Below, piece after piece: positions 43,583 to 51,473 of a stretch of DNA of 64,000 nucleotides. Position 1 is the stretch's first letter; each line of letters begins with the position of its first letter. The notes below the pieces were generated by a model. That model ran no database searches and was not told where the DNA came from. It saw only the letters and a program-made list of their open reading frames with translations. Position numbers and translations under genes: made by a program. The DNA is from Rhodocyclaceae bacterium. GTDB lineage: Bacteria; Pseudomonadota; Gammaproteobacteria; Burkholderiales; Rhodocyclaceae. The stretch is from the NCBI GenBank assembly GCA_008933825.1, contig WBUF01000002.1, positions 62,001-126,000 on the forward strand, in the 5' to 3' direction.

Positions 43583-43906
43583 TCAGGCCGCCAGCTTCGC
43601 GCTGGCCAGCCGGTTCAGGCTGACGCCCTGCTCGGCGGCCTGGATGGCGAGCGAGCGATGGACTTCCGGCGGAATGCGCACTCGGAACTCGCCGCTGTAG
43701 TGCTTCTCCGCCAGCGGCACGGGAACGGTTTCGCCGGAGGCCTGCATGTCGGCCACCGCTTCGGCGACCATCTGGCGGATGCCCTTCAAGGCGGCTTCGG
43801 GTGTTTTCGCCAGCCAGGACAGCGACGGGAATTCGGCGCACAGGCCGACGTGCTCGCCGTCCTCGGCGGACCAGGTGACGCGATAGGTGTAGTGAGCAGC
43901 GCTCAT
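43583..43906 (-). CDS. HicB family antitoxin, orphan
   Basis: The 107-residue protein has the partial RNase H-like HicB fold (YRVTWSAEDGEHVGLCAEFP, SLSWLAKTPEAALKGIRQMV) and a C-terminal ribbon-helix-helix (RVRIPPEVHRSLAIQAAEQG, VSLNRLASAKLAA). No hicA-sized gene is found on either side, so it is an orphan. The start at 43906 matches the normal beginning of the domain. It is transcribed away from the winged-helix gene. Confidence 0.85.
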   Translation of the reverse strand: MSAAHYTYRVTWSAEDGEHVGLCAEFPSLSWLAKTPEAALKGIRQMVAEAVADMQASGETVPVPLAEKHYSGEFRVRIPPEVHRSLAIQAAEQGVSLNRLASAKLAA

Positions 43907-43980
43907 TATGCCGAGGATGGTACCAATAGTGACACCACAGTACAAGCTTGCCAGCATTGTCTTGCAGGGATCGGAGTTAA

Positions 43981-44009
43981 TTGACAATACATTGACTTAT
44001 TGGTATTTT
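43981..44009 (+). promoter_or_regulatory. Sigma70 promoter of the winged-helix/nucleotidyltransferase pair
   Basis: TTGACA (43981-43986) and TATTTT (44004-44009) are 17 bases apart. The transcript would begin inside the palindrome at 44007-44030. Confidence 0.7.
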
Positions 44010-44030
44010 CGCTTTTCGCGAAATGCGAAA
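44007..44030. promoter_or_regulatory. 24-bp nested palindromic operator, TTTCG half-sites
   Basis: The outer arms TTTCGC (44007-44012) and GCGAAA (44025-44030) surround the palindrome TTTCGCGAAA (44014-44023), all sharing one centre. Only one of the 12 pairs is mismatched. It overlaps the -10 and start of transcription, so binding by the regulator encoded next would shut the promoter. Confidence 0.65.
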
Positions 44031-44044
44031 TCGAGAAAGCAGCC

Positions 44045-44590
44045 ATGCGCCGACCCGTCAATCGCCAGCCTGCACTGAAGCCGCAGGATTTCTATCTCCT
44101 CCTGGCGCTTGTCGCCATGAGGGGAGAGAGCCTGACCTATCCCGAATTGGCCGCCCTGACCGGGTTGTCGATGTCCGAGGTTCATGGCGCCCTCAAGCGC
44201 GCCGAGCAGGCACGGCTGCTGGCGTTCATCGACAAGCGGCCATCCATCATCACGCCATCGTTCAAGGAGTTTCTGCTGCATGGCGCGCGCTATGCCTTTC
44301 CGGCAGCGCGGGGCGCGATGGTGGGCGGCGTGCCCACGTCATACGCCGCGCCACCGCTCGACAAGCTGATCGTGCCGTCCAGCGATCCGCCGCCTGTGTG
44401 GCCGCATGAAGAGGGCAAGGCGCGGGGCATTGCGCTGTTTCCCCTGTACCCGAGTGCGCCGGCTTCCGCCCTGCGCAACTCCGCGCTCTACGAGAACCTG
44501 GCGCTGTTCGATGCCTTGCGCATGGGCAACGCGCGTGAGCGCAATCTGGCCGCGCAGCTCTTCGAGGAACGGCTGTCGGCCCCGCAATGA
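44045..44590 (+). CDS. Winged-helix regulator/antitoxin paired with a nucleotidyltransferase
   Basis: The 181-residue protein has an N-terminal winged helix (FYLLLALVAMRGESLTYPEL, AALTGLSMSEVHGALKRAEQ). A proline-rich stretch with PPVWPHEEGKARGIALFPLY follows, then a C-terminal helical part. It overlaps the nucleotidyltransferase gene by four bases. The layout matches AbiE-like (type IV) toxin-antitoxin systems, in which the first gene encodes the DNA-binding antitoxin. I infer that role from context. A GAGAAAG site precedes ATG 44045. Confidence 0.72.
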   Translation: MRRPVNRQPALKPQDFYLLLALVAMRGESLTYPELAALTGLSMSEVHGALKRAEQARLLAFIDKRPSIITPSFKEFLLHGARYAFPAARGAMVGGVPTSYAAPPLDKLIVPSSDPPPVWPHEEGKARGIALFPLYPSAPASALRNSALYENLALFDALRMGNARERNLAAQLFEERLSAPQ

Positions 44591-45294
44591 ATCCGAACGA
44601 TCCGAACCTGCAAAGGGTCGAGTTGGTCGCTAGGGCGCTGGGCGAGTTGTGCGACGAGCTGGTATTGGTCGGCGGTTGCGCGACCGGGCTGCTATTCACC
44701 TCGATTCAGGCGCCGCCGCCGCGGGCCACGTTCGATGTCGACCTCGTCGCGCAAGTGACGGCTCTTGCCGGCTACCATGCCCTGGAGGCACGCTTCGCCG
44801 AGCGCGGCTTCATGCGCGACATGTCGCAGGATGCGCCGATCTGCCGCTGGCGCTTCGGCGGCGTGGCGGTGGACCTGATGCCGACCGACGAGCGCGTCCT
44901 CGGCTTTTCGAATCGCTGGTATCCCCTGGCCACTGCCACTGCGGTGGCGACGACGCTGCCCAGCGGCAGGCGGATTCGGCTGATTTCGGCGCCGGCCTTC
45001 CTGGCGACGAAATTCGAGGCGTTTGCGCAACGCGGCGGCAGGGACATCATGGCCAGCCACGATTTCGAGGACATCATCAACGTGCTGGACGGCCGCCCGG
45101 AAGTCGGGGCGGAAATTGCGGCGAGCGACGGGGAACTGGCTCGCTACCTGGCCGCGCGTTTCCGCGAGGTGCTGCAGCATCCGGAGTTCGAGAATACCCT
45201 GCCCGGCCTGGTCGTCTATGACGAACTGTACGGACAGCGCATCGAATCCGTGCGCCGACGCATCACCGACATCGCGAATGGCGACGCGAAATGA
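44587..45294 (+). CDS. Nucleotidyltransferase-fold protein, AbiEii/DUF6036-like toxin candidate
   Basis: The 235-residue protein has LVLVGGCATGLLF (the GG motif of the polymerase-beta nucleotidyltransferase fold) and RATFDVDLVAQV (the DxD metal ligands). PICRWRFGGVAVDLMPTDER, GFSNRWYPLATATAVATTLP and APAFLATKFEAFAQRGGRDI follow. This fits the AbiEii/DUF6036 group, whose relatives transfer nucleotides to RNA or tRNA as toxins. The catalytic residues look intact. The actual substrate is unknown. Confidence 0.78.
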   Translation: MNPNDPNLQRVELVARALGELCDELVLVGGCATGLLFTSIQAPPPRATFDVDLVAQVTALAGYHALEARFAERGFMRDMSQDAPICRWRFGGVAVDLMPTDERVLGFSNRWYPLATATAVATTLPSGRRIRLISAPAFLATKFEAFAQRGGRDIMASHDFEDIINVLDGRPEVGAEIAASDGELARYLAARFREVLQHPEFENTLPGLVVYDELYGQRIESVRRRITDIANGDAK

Positions 45295-45433
45295 ATCCGG
45301 CAACCGCGAGCCATCTTCCCCCGCTCGCAACAGTGAACAAGGCGCTGATGCGGAGGTGGTTGCGATTGTTTGTCCAACTGCCCCATGACAAAGTCGTTTT
45401 CGCATATTCGGATCCTTACTTGAGGAGTTCCAG

Positions 45434-46072
45434 ATGAGACCAGCACTGACCGGCGCATCCCTGATTTTCACCGCCCTGTTCCAGTCGGCGCCCGCTGATG
45501 CACAGGACACGGCCGCCATGCAGAAGTGGGCCAAGGCCGAGATCGTGCATTACGAGGTGGTGGGGGAATTCTTCCAGAAGCATGTGCAGATTCCGCCCAC
45601 GGATGCGGATCTCTACGCGGACGTGGCCGAGCGCGTGGCGCTGTCCTTCGACTGGAACAGGAAGAAGGGCGTGATCGTGGGCACGCCGACCATCCGGAAC
45701 GATGCTGCGAAGGTGTCCAACCTCATGGGGATGGACAAGAAGTGCCCGACCGGCAAGCTGAACGGCCCCTACGAGCACTTCGATGTGGTGGAAATCCGGC
45801 AAGCCAGACCGAAGGAGGCGCTGGAACTGGTCGGCAAGCGCATCCATCCCGACACGATGGTGGCGGATTCCTGCGGCAGCAAGCTGCGCCTGTTCAAGGG
45901 CGCGACCGTGGCGGCAAAAGAATACATCGCTCCGCCCGATCCGCGGGCGCTGGCCATGGCCGGCATGACTCCCAAGGACGGCCCCATCACGGTGACGCCG
46001 GACGGCAAGTCCATCGTGACGAAGGCGCTCAACAACAACTGGGTCTGGACTTGCACGCCGACGGCGAAGTAG
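45434..46072 (+). CDS. Exported protein of unknown function
   Basis: The 212-residue product has a signal peptide (MRPALTGASLIFTALFQSAP, cleavage near ADAQ). The mature part is soluble and contains two cysteines (in KKCPTGKLNGPYEHFDV and DSCGSKLRLFKG) that could pair, and a third in the tail (WTCTPTAK). KAEIVHYEVVGEFFQKHVQI and DADLYADVAERVALSFDWNR may form a beta-rich domain. No known family is recognised. A GAGGAG ribosome-binding site precedes the ATG. It is the last plus-strand gene of the island, and a 28-bp repeat copy follows its stop by 18 bp. Confidence 0.7.
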   Translation: MRPALTGASLIFTALFQSAPADAQDTAAMQKWAKAEIVHYEVVGEFFQKHVQIPPTDADLYADVAERVALSFDWNRKKGVIVGTPTIRNDAAKVSNLMGMDKKCPTGKLNGPYEHFDVVEIRQARPKEALELVGKRIHPDTMVADSCGSKLRLFKGATVAAKEYIAPPDPRALAMAGMTPKDGPITVTPDGKSIVTKALNNNWVWTCTPTAK

Positions 46073-46090
46073 GCCGGCCGGCGGGGTGTC

Positions 46091-46118
46091 GGCCGTGTTG
46101 CGGGGACTGACTATGAGA
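46091..46118 (+). repeat. 28-bp dispersed repeat, copy 8 (island end)
   Basis: The copy reads GCCGT and GGGGACTGACT, then departs from consensus (ATGAGA). It lies between the secreted-protein gene and the truncated VOC gene. Confidence 0.65.
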
Positions 46119-46125
46119 AAGCCGC

Positions 46126-46419
46126 TCAGCCCTGTTTTTGCGGCTGCTTCGGCTGCCAGAGGGCGAGGGTGGCGCCGGTGGAGTCGATAAACACGCTCAT
46201 CCAGCCGTAGTCGCCGACTTCCGTGACATCGAGGCAGATCGTGGCGCCGGGCCGGCGCGCCTTCTCGGTCATGGCGCGAATGTCGTCCACGCCGACGTAG
46301 GCCATCCAGCGCGGCGCTTCCTTGGGATCCGGGCTGGCGACCATGCCGCCGCCGCCGTGGATCATGGTGTAGCTGCCGCCCTGCGGCATGGGCATGATGT
46401 CCTGCAGCTTCCAGGCCAT
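46126..46419 (-). CDS. VOC family (glyoxalase/dioxygenase fold) protein, 5'-truncated
   Basis: The 97-residue frame has [60 protein letters not shown]. It matches the later two thirds of a VOC-domain protein, in which AWKLQD normally follows an N-terminal helix ending in FY..LF. That first part, about 25-30 residues, is absent and not found upstream. The gene is therefore probably a remnant, cut at the edge of the island. An ATG at 46419 keeps a frame open. Confidence 0.65.
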   Translation of the reverse strand: MAWKLQDIMPMPQGGSYTMIHGGGGMVASPDPKEAPRWMAYVGVDDIRAMTEKARRPGATICLDVTEVGDYGWMSVFIDSTGATLALWQPKQPQKQG

Positions 46420-46518
46420 GTGATTGCTTCGCTTGCGATGTCGATGGGGTTCCCGGTCAGGACGCGCCGCTTGTCGGTGCGGCCTTTGGCGCCGGCGGCC
46501 GGACGCCGGCAAATCCGG

Positions 46519-47610
46519 TCAGACGTTGAAGCGGAAGTGCATGACATCGCCGTCCTGCACGACGTAGTCCTTGCCTTCCAGACGCATCTTGCCGGTCTCG
46601 CGCGCACCCGTTTCGCCCTTGCAGGCGATGAAATCGGCGAATGAAATTACTTCGGCGCGGATGAAGCCGCGCTCGAAATCGGTATGGATGGCGCCGGCCG
46701 CCTGCGGGGCGGTATCCCCGGTGTGAATGGTCCACGCCCGGACTTCCTTGACGCCGGCGGTGAAGTAGGTCTGCAGGCCGAGCAGTTGGTATCCGGCGCG
46801 GATGAGCCGGTTGAGGCCGGGCTCCTCCAGCCCCATGTCGGTCAGAAACACCGCCTTGTCCTCGTCGCCTAGATCGGCGATTTCCGCCTCCAGCGCCGCG
46901 CAGAAGGCCACCACCGGCGCCCGCTCCTTCGCCGCATGCGCTTCCACGGCGGCCAGCAGCGGATTGTCGGCGAAGCCCTTTTCGTCGACGTTGGCGGCAT
47001 ACAGGGTCGGCTTGGCCGTGATCAGGCAGAAGGACTTGAGGTTGGCCTTCTCCTCCTTCGACAAGTCGAGCGCGCGCACCGGTCTGGCTTCGTTCAGCTG
47101 GGCGACGCACTTTTCGAGCGCCGCCACCAGCAGCTTTGCCTCCTTGTCGCCGGCCTGGGCCGGCTTGCGATAGCGCGCCAGCGCCTTTTCCACCGTCGCC
47201 AGATCGGCCAGCGCCAGCTCGGTCTCGATGGTTTCGATGTCGGAGAGCGGTTTCACCTCGCCGGAAACATGCACGATGTTCTCGTTGTGGAAACAGCGCA
47301 CGACATGGACGATGGCGTCGGTCTCGCGGATGTTGGCGAGGAACTGGTTGCCCAATCCTTCGCCCTTGCTCGCGCCCGCCACCAGGCCGGCGATGTCGAC
47401 GAACTCCACCGTCGCCGGTAGCACGCGCTGCGGCTTGACGATGGCCGCCAGCCGGGCCAGCCGCGCATCGGGCACCTCGACGACGCCGATGTTCGGCTCG
47501 ATGGTGCAGAAGGGATAGTTTTCCGCAGCGATGCCCGATTTGGTGAGGGCGTTGAACAGGGTGGACTTGCCGACGTTGGGCAGGCCGACGATGCCGCACT
47601 TCAGGCTCAT
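46519..47610 (-). CDS. ychF: Ribosome-associated ATPase/GTPase YchF (OLA1 family)
   Basis: The 363-residue protein has the P-loop [20 protein letters not shown] near residue 8, [47 protein letters not shown] in place of the usual NKxD motif, and a C-terminal TGS domain ([20 protein letters not shown]). YchF is an OLA1-type ATPase linked to translation and stress. It is the last gene of the ychF-pth-rplY set and follows pth with a four-base overlap. Confidence 0.97.
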   Translation of the reverse strand: MSLKCGIVGLPNVGKSTLFNALTKSGIAAENYPFCTIEPNIGVVEVPDARLARLAAIVKPQRVLPATVEFVDIAGLVAGASKGEGLGNQFLANIRETDAIVHVVRCFHNENIVHVSGEVKPLSDIETIETELALADLATVEKALARYRKPAQAGDKEAKLLVAALEKCVAQLNEARPVRALDLSKEEKANLKSFCLITAKPTLYAANVDEKGFADNPLLAAVEAHAAKERAPVVAFCAALEAEIADLGDEDKAVFLTDMGLEEPGLNRLIRAGYQLLGLQTYFTAGVKEVRAWTIHTGDTAPQAAGAIHTDFERGFIRAEVISFADFIACKGETGARETGKMRLEGKDYVVQDGDVMHFRFNV

Positions 47611-48182
47611 GGATTTCCTTTGGCGTTCAGTTGTTGCATGGCCGCGGGGTACTCGCCGCGCGCGATCAGCGGCCAGTGATCGAGGGCGCGATCGAGTGCG
47701 GCGTCGATCTGCGCGCGCTCCTCGCTGCGCGGCTTCTTCAGGACGTAATCGACCACCTGGTTGCGGTCCCCCGGGTGGCCGATGCCGATGCGCAGGCGCC
47801 AGAAATCCTGTGTGCCGAGGTGCGCGGCGATGTCCTTCAGGCCGTTGTGACCGCCCAGCCCGCCGCCGAATTTCAGGCGCAGCGCTCCGGGCGGCAGGTC
47901 GAGCTCGTCGTGCAGCACCAGCACCCCTGCGGGCGGAATGCGATGGAAGCGCGCCAGTGCAGACACCGCCTGTCCGGAGCAGTTCATGAAGGTCTGCGGC
48001 AGCAGCAGCCAGACTTGCCCGGGCGAGCGGCCGGCAAGGCCGTGGAAGCGCGGCTCGCGCCGCAGCTGCGCGCCGAGTTTCGTCGCCAGCCGCTCGCACA
48101 GCCAGAAGCCCGCATTATGGCGGGTGTCTGCGTACTCGGCGCCCGGATTGCCGAGGCCGACGATGAGGCGCGGCGCGGCCAC
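47607..48182 (-). CDS. pth: Peptidyl-tRNA hydrolase
   Basis: The 191-residue enzyme releases peptides from stalled peptidyl-tRNA. It has [20 protein letters not shown] with the catalytic histidine, [40 protein letters not shown] and [20 protein letters not shown] with the second conserved histidine. Length fits the family. It sits between rplY and ychF in the usual order. Confidence 0.97.
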   Translation of the reverse strand: MAAPRLIVGLGNPGAEYADTRHNAGFWLCERLATKLGAQLRREPRFHGLAGRSPGQVWLLLPQTFMNCSGQAVSALARFHRIPPAGVLVLHDELDLPPGALRLKFGGGLGGHNGLKDIAAHLGTQDFWRLRIGIGHPGDRNQVVDYVLKKPRSEERAQIDAALDRALDHWPLIARGEYPAAMQQLNAKGNP

Positions 48183-48227
48183 GAGGGAAGCGGGACGTCG
48201 CGGCGGCGGCCGCCGCCGCAGACGCGC

Positions 48228-48884
48228 TTACTTCTTCTCGGGCTGCTTGGCCGGCTCGGCAGCCGCGGCCGCCGGGGCGGCGGCCTGCTCGCCGGCGGCC
48301 AGTTCGGCTTCGGTGGTGCCGCGCGGCACGGTGATGGTGGCCACCACGGGGTTCTCGCCCCGGTGCAGCACCGTCTCGACGCCCTTGGGCAGCTTGAGGT
48401 CCTTGGCGTGCACGGAGTGGCCGACGGCGACATCCTTCATGTCCACCTCGATGAACTCGGGCAGGTCGGCAGGCAGGCAGCTGACGTTCAGCTCGTTGAG
48501 CACGTGGCTGACCACGCCGCCCTGCAGCTTGACGCCGGGGGCGATGTCGGCGTTCACGAAATGCAGCGGCACCTTCATGTGGATCTTCCGGTCGGCGGCG
48601 ACGCGCTGGAAATCGATGTGCTGCACCTGTGGCTTGTAGGCGTGCATTTGGTAGTCGCGCAGCAGCACCTGCTGCTTCTGGCCGTCCAGGCTCATGGTCA
48701 GGATGGAGGCGTGAAACGCTTCCTGCTTGAGGCTGTGGAAGAGGGCGTTGTGATCCAGCTCGATCGGCAGGGCCGCCTTCTCCCCGCCGTAGAGAATGCC
48801 GGGCACCTTGCCCGCGCGACGCAGGCGGCGGCTCGCTCCGGTGCCCTGCAGATCGCGCTTGTTCGCGATGATTTCGATCTTCAT
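48228..48884 (-). CDS. rplY: 50S ribosomal protein L25 (general stress protein Ctc type)
   Basis: The 218-residue protein is the long CTC form: an N-terminal L25 domain ([40 protein letters not shown]) that binds 5S rRNA, followed by a TL5 beta domain ([20 protein letters not shown]) and an Ala/Pro-rich tail. E. coli L25 has only the first domain. GGAG precedes the ATG. A terminator separates it from prs. Confidence 0.95.
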   Translation of the reverse strand: MKIEIIANKRDLQGTGASRRLRRAGKVPGILYGGEKAALPIELDHNALFHSLKQEAFHASILTMSLDGQKQQVLLRDYQMHAYKPQVQHIDFQRVAADRKIHMKVPLHFVNADIAPGVKLQGGVVSHVLNELNVSCLPADLPEFIEVDMKDVAVGHSVHAKDLKLPKGVETVLHRGENPVVATITVPRGTTEAELAAGEQAAAPAAAAAEPAKQPEKK

Positions 48885-48902
48885 ATGTGATTGCTCCAGT
48901 AG

Positions 48903-48930
48903 AAAAAACCCCGGCCGCGACCAGCCGGGG
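48903..48930 (-). terminator. Rho-independent terminator of prs
   Basis: On the minus strand CCCCGGC (48930-48924) pairs with GCCGGGG (48915-48909) around an 8-base loop, followed by six T. It lies between prs and rplY. Confidence 0.8.
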
Positions 48931-48940
48931 GGTTGAAAAA

Positions 48941-49891
48941 TCATTCCATGAACAGCGAGGACACCGACTCCTCGTTGCTGATGCGCAGCATCGTTTCGGC
49001 CATCAGCTCGGCAATCGAGATCTGCCTGATGCGTGCACAGCCGCGCGCGTCCTCGCTGAGCGGGATGGTGTCGGTCACCACCAGTTCGTCCAGCACCGAT
49101 TCCCCGATGCGCTGCACAGCGCTGCCGGAAAGCACCGGGTGGGTGCAATAGGCCAGCACCTTGGCGGCGCCGTGGTCCTTCAGCGCTTGCGCCGCCTTGC
49201 ACAGCGTGCCGGCGGTATCCACCATGTCGTCCATGATGACGCAGGTGCGGCCGTCGACCTCGCCGATGATGTTCATCACTTCCGAGACGTTGGCCTTCGG
49301 ACGGCGCTTGTCGATGATGGCGAGGTCCGATTCGAGCCGCTTCGCCAGCGCCCGCGCCCGCACCACGCCGCCGACGTCGGGCGAGACGACCAGCAGTTCC
49401 TTGTGCTGGTTTTTCCAGATGTCGCCGAGCAGGATCGGCGCCGCATAGACGTTGTCCACCGGGATGTCGAAAAAGCCCTGTATCTGGTCGGCGTGCAGGT
49501 CCACCGTCAGCACGCGGTCGACGCCGGCGGCCTGCAGCATGTTGGCCACCACCTTGGCCGAAATCGCCACGCGCGCCGAGCGCGGCCGGCGGTCCTGCCG
49601 CGAGTAGCCCATGTAAGGGATTGCCGCCGTGACGCGCCCGGCCGAGGAGCGCTTCAGCGCGTCGACCATGATGATGAGTTCCATCAGGTTGTCGTTGGTC
49701 GGCGCGCAGGTCGACTGCAGGATGAAGCAGTCCTTGCCGCGGACGTTCTCCATGATCTCGACGTTGACCTCGCCGTCGGAGAAGCGGCCGACCGTGGCGC
49801 GGCCGAGCGAGATGTTCAGGCGCCTGACGACGTCGGCGGCGAGCTTGGGGTTGGCGTTCCCCGTGAAGACCATCAGGCTGTCGTAGGCCAT
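48941..49891 (-). CDS. prs: Ribose-phosphate pyrophosphokinase
   Basis: The 316-residue enzyme makes PRPP from ribose-5-phosphate and ATP. It has [80 protein letters not shown] and the PRPP loop [19 protein letters not shown]. The length and motifs match bacterial class I enzymes. It follows tRNA-Gln and ispE in the standard betaproteobacterial order. Confidence 0.97.
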   Translation of the reverse strand: MAYDSLMVFTGNANPKLAADVVRRLNISLGRATVGRFSDGEVNVEIMENVRGKDCFILQSTCAPTNDNLMELIIMVDALKRSSAGRVTAAIPYMGYSRQDRRPRSARVAISAKVVANMLQAAGVDRVLTVDLHADQIQGFFDIPVDNVYAAPILLGDIWKNQHKELLVVSPDVGGVVRARALAKRLESDLAIIDKRRPKANVSEVMNIIGEVDGRTCVIMDDMVDTAGTLCKAAQALKDHGAAKVLAYCTHPVLSGSAVQRIGESVLDELVVTDTIPLSEDARGCARIRQISIAELMAETMLRISNEESVSSLFME

Positions 49892-49927
49892 GCGTGCCTC
49901 TTGGACGAATCCGTATCCGCAAACGAT

Positions 49928-49952
49928 GCGGGCAGGTGACTCACCTGCCCGC
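49928..49952. repeat. 25-bp near-perfect palindrome between tRNA-Gln and prs
   Basis: The 12-base arm GCGGGCAGGTGA is followed by a single C and by its exact complement. It lies 10 bp after the tRNA 3' end in the transcript. No T-run follows, so it may be a processing or stability structure rather than a terminator. Confidence 0.6.
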
Positions 49953-49962
49953 TTGTTCAATT

Positions 49963-50039
49963 TGGCTGGGGAGGAAGGATTCGAACCTTCGCATGCCGGA
50001 ATCAAAATCCGGTGCCTTAACCAACTTGGCGACTCCCCA
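49963..50039 (-). tRNA. tRNA-Gln (anticodon TTG)
   Basis: The minus strand gives a 77-base cloverleaf. The acceptor stem is TGGGGAG with CTCCCCA, the discriminator base is G and CCA is encoded. The D-loop is AAGTTGGTTAAGG, the anticodon loop TTTTGAT with anticodon TTG, and the T-loop is GGTTCGAATCC. It lies between ispE and prs and may be co-transcribed with them. Confidence 0.96.
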
Positions 50040-50046
50040 AAAACCC

Positions 50047-50913
50047 TCAGTCAGCGAGCAGCCGCAGGGGGTGTTCGTCCAGGCCCCGCGCCACCCAGCC
50101 AGTCAGGCCTTCCGGCATTTGCGCCAGCACGGTACGCGCATCCTGCTCGACGGCAAATGGGGCGAAAACGCAGGCGCCGGAACCGGTCATGCGCGCTTCG
50201 GCATGCTGTCTCAACCAGCCCAGCGCCCGCGCCACCGCCGGGTAGCGTTCGCACACGACGGGTTCGAGATCGTTCCGGCCGTACAGGCCCTCCCGGTTCG
50301 CACCCCAACCCGCTGAAAAGTCCGCCATTTTGATGACTTTCGTATCGCGTGTCAAATTCGGCGCGGCGAAGATTTCGCCTGTGGGGACGTGGACGGCGGG
50401 CTCGACGACGAGGTACCAGGCCGGGGGCACATCCACCGGCCGGAAGCGTTCGCCGACCCCCTCGACGAAGGCGCTGCGGCCGTAAATGAAGAACGGCACG
50501 TCGGCGCCCAGCCGCAGGCCCAGTGCCTGCAGACGCGCGCGCGGCCAGTCCAGCCCCCAGAGGCGGTTCAGCGCCAGCAGCACGGTGGCGGCGTCCGAGC
50601 TGCCGCCGCCCAGGCCGCCGCCCAGCGGCAGGCGCTTATCCAGTTCGATCTCGACGCCCTGCGCGCAGCCTGCCGCCTCCTGCAGCAGGCGTGCAGCGCG
50701 AAGGCACAGGTCGCTCTCTTCGGCCACGTCCGCCAGCGGCCTGGCGCGAAGGATGCGGCCGTCCGGTCTGGGCGAGAAGCGCAGCGTGTCGCCGCGATCG
50801 ACCAGCCGGAACAGCGACTGCAGCAGGTGGTAGCCGTCGGCGCGCCGGCCGATGACGTGCAGGAAGAGGTTGAGCTTGGCCGGCGCCGGGCAGTCGCGCC
50901 CCCAGCCGATCAC
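50047..50913 (-). CDS. ispE: 4-diphosphocytidyl-2-C-methyl-D-erythritol kinase
   Basis: The 288-residue GHMP kinase catalyses the ATP-dependent step of the MEP isoprenoid pathway. It has [39 protein letters not shown] and the phosphate-binding [20 protein letters not shown], then [16 protein letters not shown] use the GTG at 50913, which overlaps the lolB stop by four bases, because no ATG precedes the conserved start. Confidence 0.95.
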   Translation of the reverse strand: MIGWGRDCPAPAKLNLFLHVIGRRADGYHLLQSLFRLVDRGDTLRFSPRPDGRILRARPLADVAEESDLCLRAARLLQEAAGCAQGVEIELDKRLPLGGGLGGGSSDAATVLLALNRLWGLDWPRARLQALGLRLGADVPFFIYGRSAFVEGVGERFRPVDVPPAWYLVVEPAVHVPTGEIFAAPNLTRDTKVIKMADFSAGWGANREGLYGRNDLEPVVCERYPAVARALGWLRQHAEARMTGSGACVFAPFAVEQDARTVLAQMPEGLTGWVARGLDEHPLRLLAD

Positions 50914-51473
50914 GGCGACACCGTCCAGCGGTCGATTACCAGCCGCACCTCGATGTCGCCGCGCCGGGCCCGAAGCAGGGCCGGCAAGGCTTCCGGCGAC
51001 TCGTCTTCGTAGCGAAGGTATTCGATGGCCCAGCCCTGCTCGGCCAGGCTGCTGAGCCGGCCCGCGGCATCGGCGCTGGCCGTGCCCCCGAAAGCGGCGC
51101 GGCCGAGCACCCAGCGTCCCAGGCCGGTGATCGGCAGCCGCGAACCGAACACCTGTTCGGACAGGCTCTCCATGTCCGCTGCGGCGTACTGCTTGCGCTC
51201 CGCCGTTTCCAGAAGCGCCGCGCCGCCTCCGGCCGTCAGCCGGGCCAGACCCTGACCGAGCGGGCCGCTGAGGACGATCTCGTCGGTCTGGCGGTCGTGG
51301 CGCCATTCGATGCCGGCGGAAAAACGCTCGCCGGCCCGGCTGACGACGATGCGTCCTTCGAGGGCGAACGCTTCGACGCTCGCGCGCGCCGGACGGTCGG
51401 CGGGCGTTGCGGGCCCCAGCGTGACGCATCCCGCCGTCAGCGCTATCAAAACGGCGAGGAACAGGCGACGCAT
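50910..51473 (-). CDS. lolB: Outer-membrane lipoprotein insertion protein LolB
   Basis: The 187-residue lipoprotein has a signal peptide with lipobox (FLAVLIALTAGCVTLG, Cys16). LEGRIVVSRAGERFSAGIEW and RHDRQTDEIVLSGPLGQGLA form the start of the LolB barrel. LolB receives lipoproteins from LolA and inserts them into the outer membrane. It lies between the TPR lipoprotein (overlapping by one base) and ispE. Confidence 0.92.
   Translation of the reverse strand: MRRLFLAVLIALTAGCVTLGPATPADRPARASVEAFALEGRIVVSRAGERFSAGIEWRHDRQTDEIVLSGPLGQGLARLTAGGGAALLETAERKQYAAADMESLSEQVFGSRLPITGLGRWVLGRAAFGGTASADAAGRLSSLAEQGWAIEYLRYEDESPEALPALLRARRGDIEVRLVIDRWTVSP

Noticed and set aside
43907-44044. A hicA toxin gene upstream of the HicB-type gene
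   Set aside because: The gap is only 138 bp, is filled by a promoter and operator, and has no frame with the HicA double-stranded RNA-binding pattern.
38926-46118. CRISPR array made of the 28-bp repeats
   Set aside because: The copies are kilobases apart, lie within genes as well, and have no regular spacers.
50041-50060. A CAGTCAG sequence at the ispE end as another repeat copy
   Set aside because: Only seven bases match and neither the T-run nor the left box is present.
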